From contig JBPBQE010000272.1 of NCBI GenBank assembly GCA_050954595.1, positions 1 through 6,213 on the forward strand: a stretch of DNA of 6,213 nt. The letters are read 5' to 3'. A program made the position numbers and the translations under genes. Shown here piece by piece: positions 4,829 through 6,213 of the stretch. Origin of the DNA: JAVVHH01 sp050954595. Its GTDB lineage: Bacteria > Pseudomonadota > Alphaproteobacteria > Acetobacterales > Acetobacteraceae. The notes beneath the pieces are model-generated. The model saw nothing but the letters and a program-made list of their open reading frames with translations. It made no database searches and was not told the DNA's origin. How positions within the stretch are numbered: the stretch's first letter is position 1; every line of letters begins with the position of its first letter.

Positions 4829-6111
4829 AAGTTCTCATCCTTGGTGCCGGCGTTGTCGGCATCACCTCGGCCTTCTACCTCGCCCAAGCCGGTCACGAGG
4901 TCGAGGTCATCGACCGCCAGAATGGCGCCGGGCTGGAAACGTCGTTTGCCAATGCGGGCCAGGTCTCGCCGGGCTACTCGTCACCCTGGGCTGCGCCGGG
5001 TGTTCCGTTCAAGGCGTTGAAATGGTTGATGATGCGGCATCGCCCGTTCGTCATCTGGCCGCGTGCTGATTCCCGGCTCGGCTGGTGGTTGGCCCAGATG
5101 CTCGCCAATTGCACAGAGCCGGCGTACCGCACCAACAAGGCCCGCATGGTCCGCTTGGCCGAGTACAGCCGCGACGTTCTCCGCGATCTCCGCACCGAAA
5201 CCGGCATCGAATACGATCACCGCGAACGCGGCACGCTGCAACTGTTCCGCACCCAGAAGCAGCTCGACCACATCGATAGCGACACAACCGTGCTCGACGA
5301 GTTCGCGGTGCCCTACGAGGTGCTGGATGCCGCCGGCTGTATCGCCGCAGAGCCCGCGCTGGCCCGGGTCGAGCGTAAGTTTGTCGGCGGCCTCCGCCTT
5401 CCCGGCGATGAAACCGGCGATGCGCATTTGTTCACGCAACGGCTGGCAGCTCTGGCCGAGGCCAAAGGAGTGCGCTTCCGCTACGGCGTCCGGATCGTTC
5501 GCCTGCAGACCAATGGCAAGGGCGGCGACATCACCGGCGTCGAGACCGATGGGGGCGTCATCACCGCCGACCGCTACGTCGTGGCGCTCGGCTCATATTC
5601 GCCGGCACTGCTCTGGCCGCTCGGCATCAAGCTGCCGGTGTATCCGGTCAAGGGCTACTCACTGACCTTGCCGATCACCGACGCGTCGTCCGCCCCGGTT
5701 TCGACCGTCATGGACGAAACGTTCAAGATCGGCATCACCCGTCTCGGCGACCGTATCCGCGTCGGAGGAACGGCCGAACTGGTCGGCTTCAGCCAGCGCC
5801 TGCGCGCGCCGCGCCGCCGCACCCTCGAGCATTCCGTGCACGACCTCTTCCCCGATGGCGGTGATCTCTCGCAAGCCAAGTTCTGGACCGGCCTGCGCCC
5901 GATGACCCCCGACGGCACCCCGATCGTCGGAGCCACCCCGGTGCGCAACCTGTTCACCAACACCGGTCACGGCACGCTGGGCTGGACGATGTCATGCGGC
6001 TCCGGCCGTGTCCTGGCGGACCTGGTTTCCGGCCGCACGCCGGACATCGACGCCTCCGACCTAGCCGTCGCGCGCTATGCCAAATTCAATCCGGAGCGCT
6101 CGGCCGCCTAA
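4825..6111 (+). CDS. dadA: D-amino acid dehydrogenase, DadA family (FAD)
   Basis: Oxidises D-alanine and other D-amino acids to 2-oxo acids and ammonia, passing electrons to the respiratory chain; a peripheral inner-membrane flavoenzyme. The 428-aa length is close to E. coli DadA (432 aa). The N-terminal FAD fold shows MKVLILGAGVVG with GxGxxG at 7-12 and the acidic Asp30 at the end of strand 2. The family segment SFANAGQVSPGYSSPWAAPG spans 40-59. A second dinucleotide-fold segment VVALGSYSP lies at about 252-260, followed by VYPVKGYSLTLP. Near the end are TGLRPMTPDGTPIVG (355-369) and NTGHGTLGWTMSCGSG (379-394), typical of DadA. The start is TTG with a GGAGG upstream, overlapping the alr stop by 4 bases, so the two genes form an operon for L-Ala to D-Ala to pyruvate. 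No Lrp-type regulator gene is in view. The 3' end lies only 8 bases from the end of the convergent tRNA gene, with no terminator between. Confidence 0.95.
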   Translation: MKVLILGAGVVGITSAFYLAQAGHEVEVIDRQNGAGLETSFANAGQVSPGYSSPWAAPGVPFKALKWLMMRHRPFVIWPRADSRLGWWLAQMLANCTEPAYRTNKARMVRLAEYSRDVLRDLRTETGIEYDHRERGTLQLFRTQKQLDHIDSDTTVLDEFAVPYEVLDAAGCIAAEPALARVERKFVGGLRLPGDETGDAHLFTQRLAALAEAKGVRFRYGVRIVRLQTNGKGGDITGVETDGGVITADRYVVALGSYSPALLWPLGIKLPVYPVKGYSLTLPITDASSAPVSTVMDETFKIGITRLGDRIRVGGTAELVGFSQRLRAPRRRTLEHSVHDLFPDGGDLSQAKFWTGLRPMTPDGTPIVGATPVRNLFTNTGHGTLGWTMSCGSGRVLADLVSGRTPDIDASDLAVARYAKFNPERSAA

Positions 6112-6119
6112 GTAAAAGA

Positions 6120-6202
6120 TGCTGGGGACAGGATTTGAACCTGCGTGTGGTTACCCAACCGGATTACAAATCCGGTGCAATCGACCGCTCTGCCACCCCA
6201 GC
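6120..6202 (-). tRNA. tRNA with anticodon UGU (Thr) but a long, class II-type variable arm
   Basis: On the minus strand an 83-nt cloverleaf folds without mismatch. The acceptor GCTGGGG/CCCCAGC (7 bp) has discriminator A. The D-arm has stem GCAG/TTGC and a loop with A14, GG and A21. The anticodon stem CCGGA/TCCGG encloses loop TTTGTAA, which places anticodon TGT at 6168-6166. The T-arm is GCAGG/CCTGT with loop TTCAAAT. Between anticodon stem and T-stem lie 14 nt (TTGGGTAACCACAC) that can form a TGG/CCA stem with a GTAA loop. Class I tRNAs such as Thr normally have 4-5 nt here, so the arm is of class II type. G1-C72, C2-G71, G35 and U36, which are threonyl-tRNA synthetase identity elements in E. 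coli, are all present. CCA is not encoded: the bases after the discriminator are TCT. T6203 could pair with the discriminator to give an 8-bp acceptor. That it is a tRNA is near certain; its amino acid is less so. Confidence 0.88.
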
Positions 6203-6213
6203 ATGGGCGGGCC

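Noticed and set aside
6112..6213. tRNA 3' end as an integration (att) site of a mobile element
   Set aside because: No integrase gene, no repeated copy of the tRNA 3' end and no foreign cargo in the window.

Overview
The window is GC-rich chromosomal DNA, almost certainly from a motile alphaproteobacterium. The strongest taxonomic marker is the pair FlbT and FlaF next to a flagellin gene, since these flagellin regulators are characteristic of Alphaproteobacteria. A DUF721/DciA-family gene divergent from mutY fits the same group. The short residue patterns of the DUF721 fragment suggest Rhodospirillales/Acetobacterales, but this is only an impression.

Layout: at the left edge the 5' part of a DUF721/DciA-family gene runs leftwards and diverges from mutY (261-1313, +). 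A 91-base leader separates mutY from a short flagellin gene (1405-2343, +). The flagellin gene is closed by a strong intrinsic terminator, then followed by flbT (2417-2848) and flaF (2836-3177), which overlap by 13 bases. A more AT-rich stretch of about 514 bases (3178-3691) has no convincing gene but several inverted repeats. Next come alanine racemase (3692-4828) and a D-amino acid dehydrogenase starting with TTG (4825-6111), overlapping by 4 bases. At the right edge a tRNA gene on the minus strand (6120-6202) converges on dadA.

Functional units: (1) MutY base-excision repair of 8-oxoG:A mispairs, next to a probable replication-helicase-loader gene. (2) A flagellin module in which the filament subunit is followed by its post-transcriptional regulators FlbT and FlaF. 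A leader hairpin lies directly against the flagellin ribosome-binding site and could be their target. (3) An alr-dadA pair able to racemise L-alanine to D-alanine and oxidise it to pyruvate and ammonia, with Alr also able to supply D-alanine for peptidoglycan.

The most unusual item is the tRNA. It folds into a complete cloverleaf with anticodon UGU (threonine) but has a 14-nt variable region, as in class II tRNAs (Leu/Ser/Tyr), instead of the short one expected for tRNA-Thr. The inverted-repeat-rich gap upstream of alr, with a nested 9-bp/6-bp hairpin, is the second most interesting element. Most of the remaining window is ordinary core-genome content.
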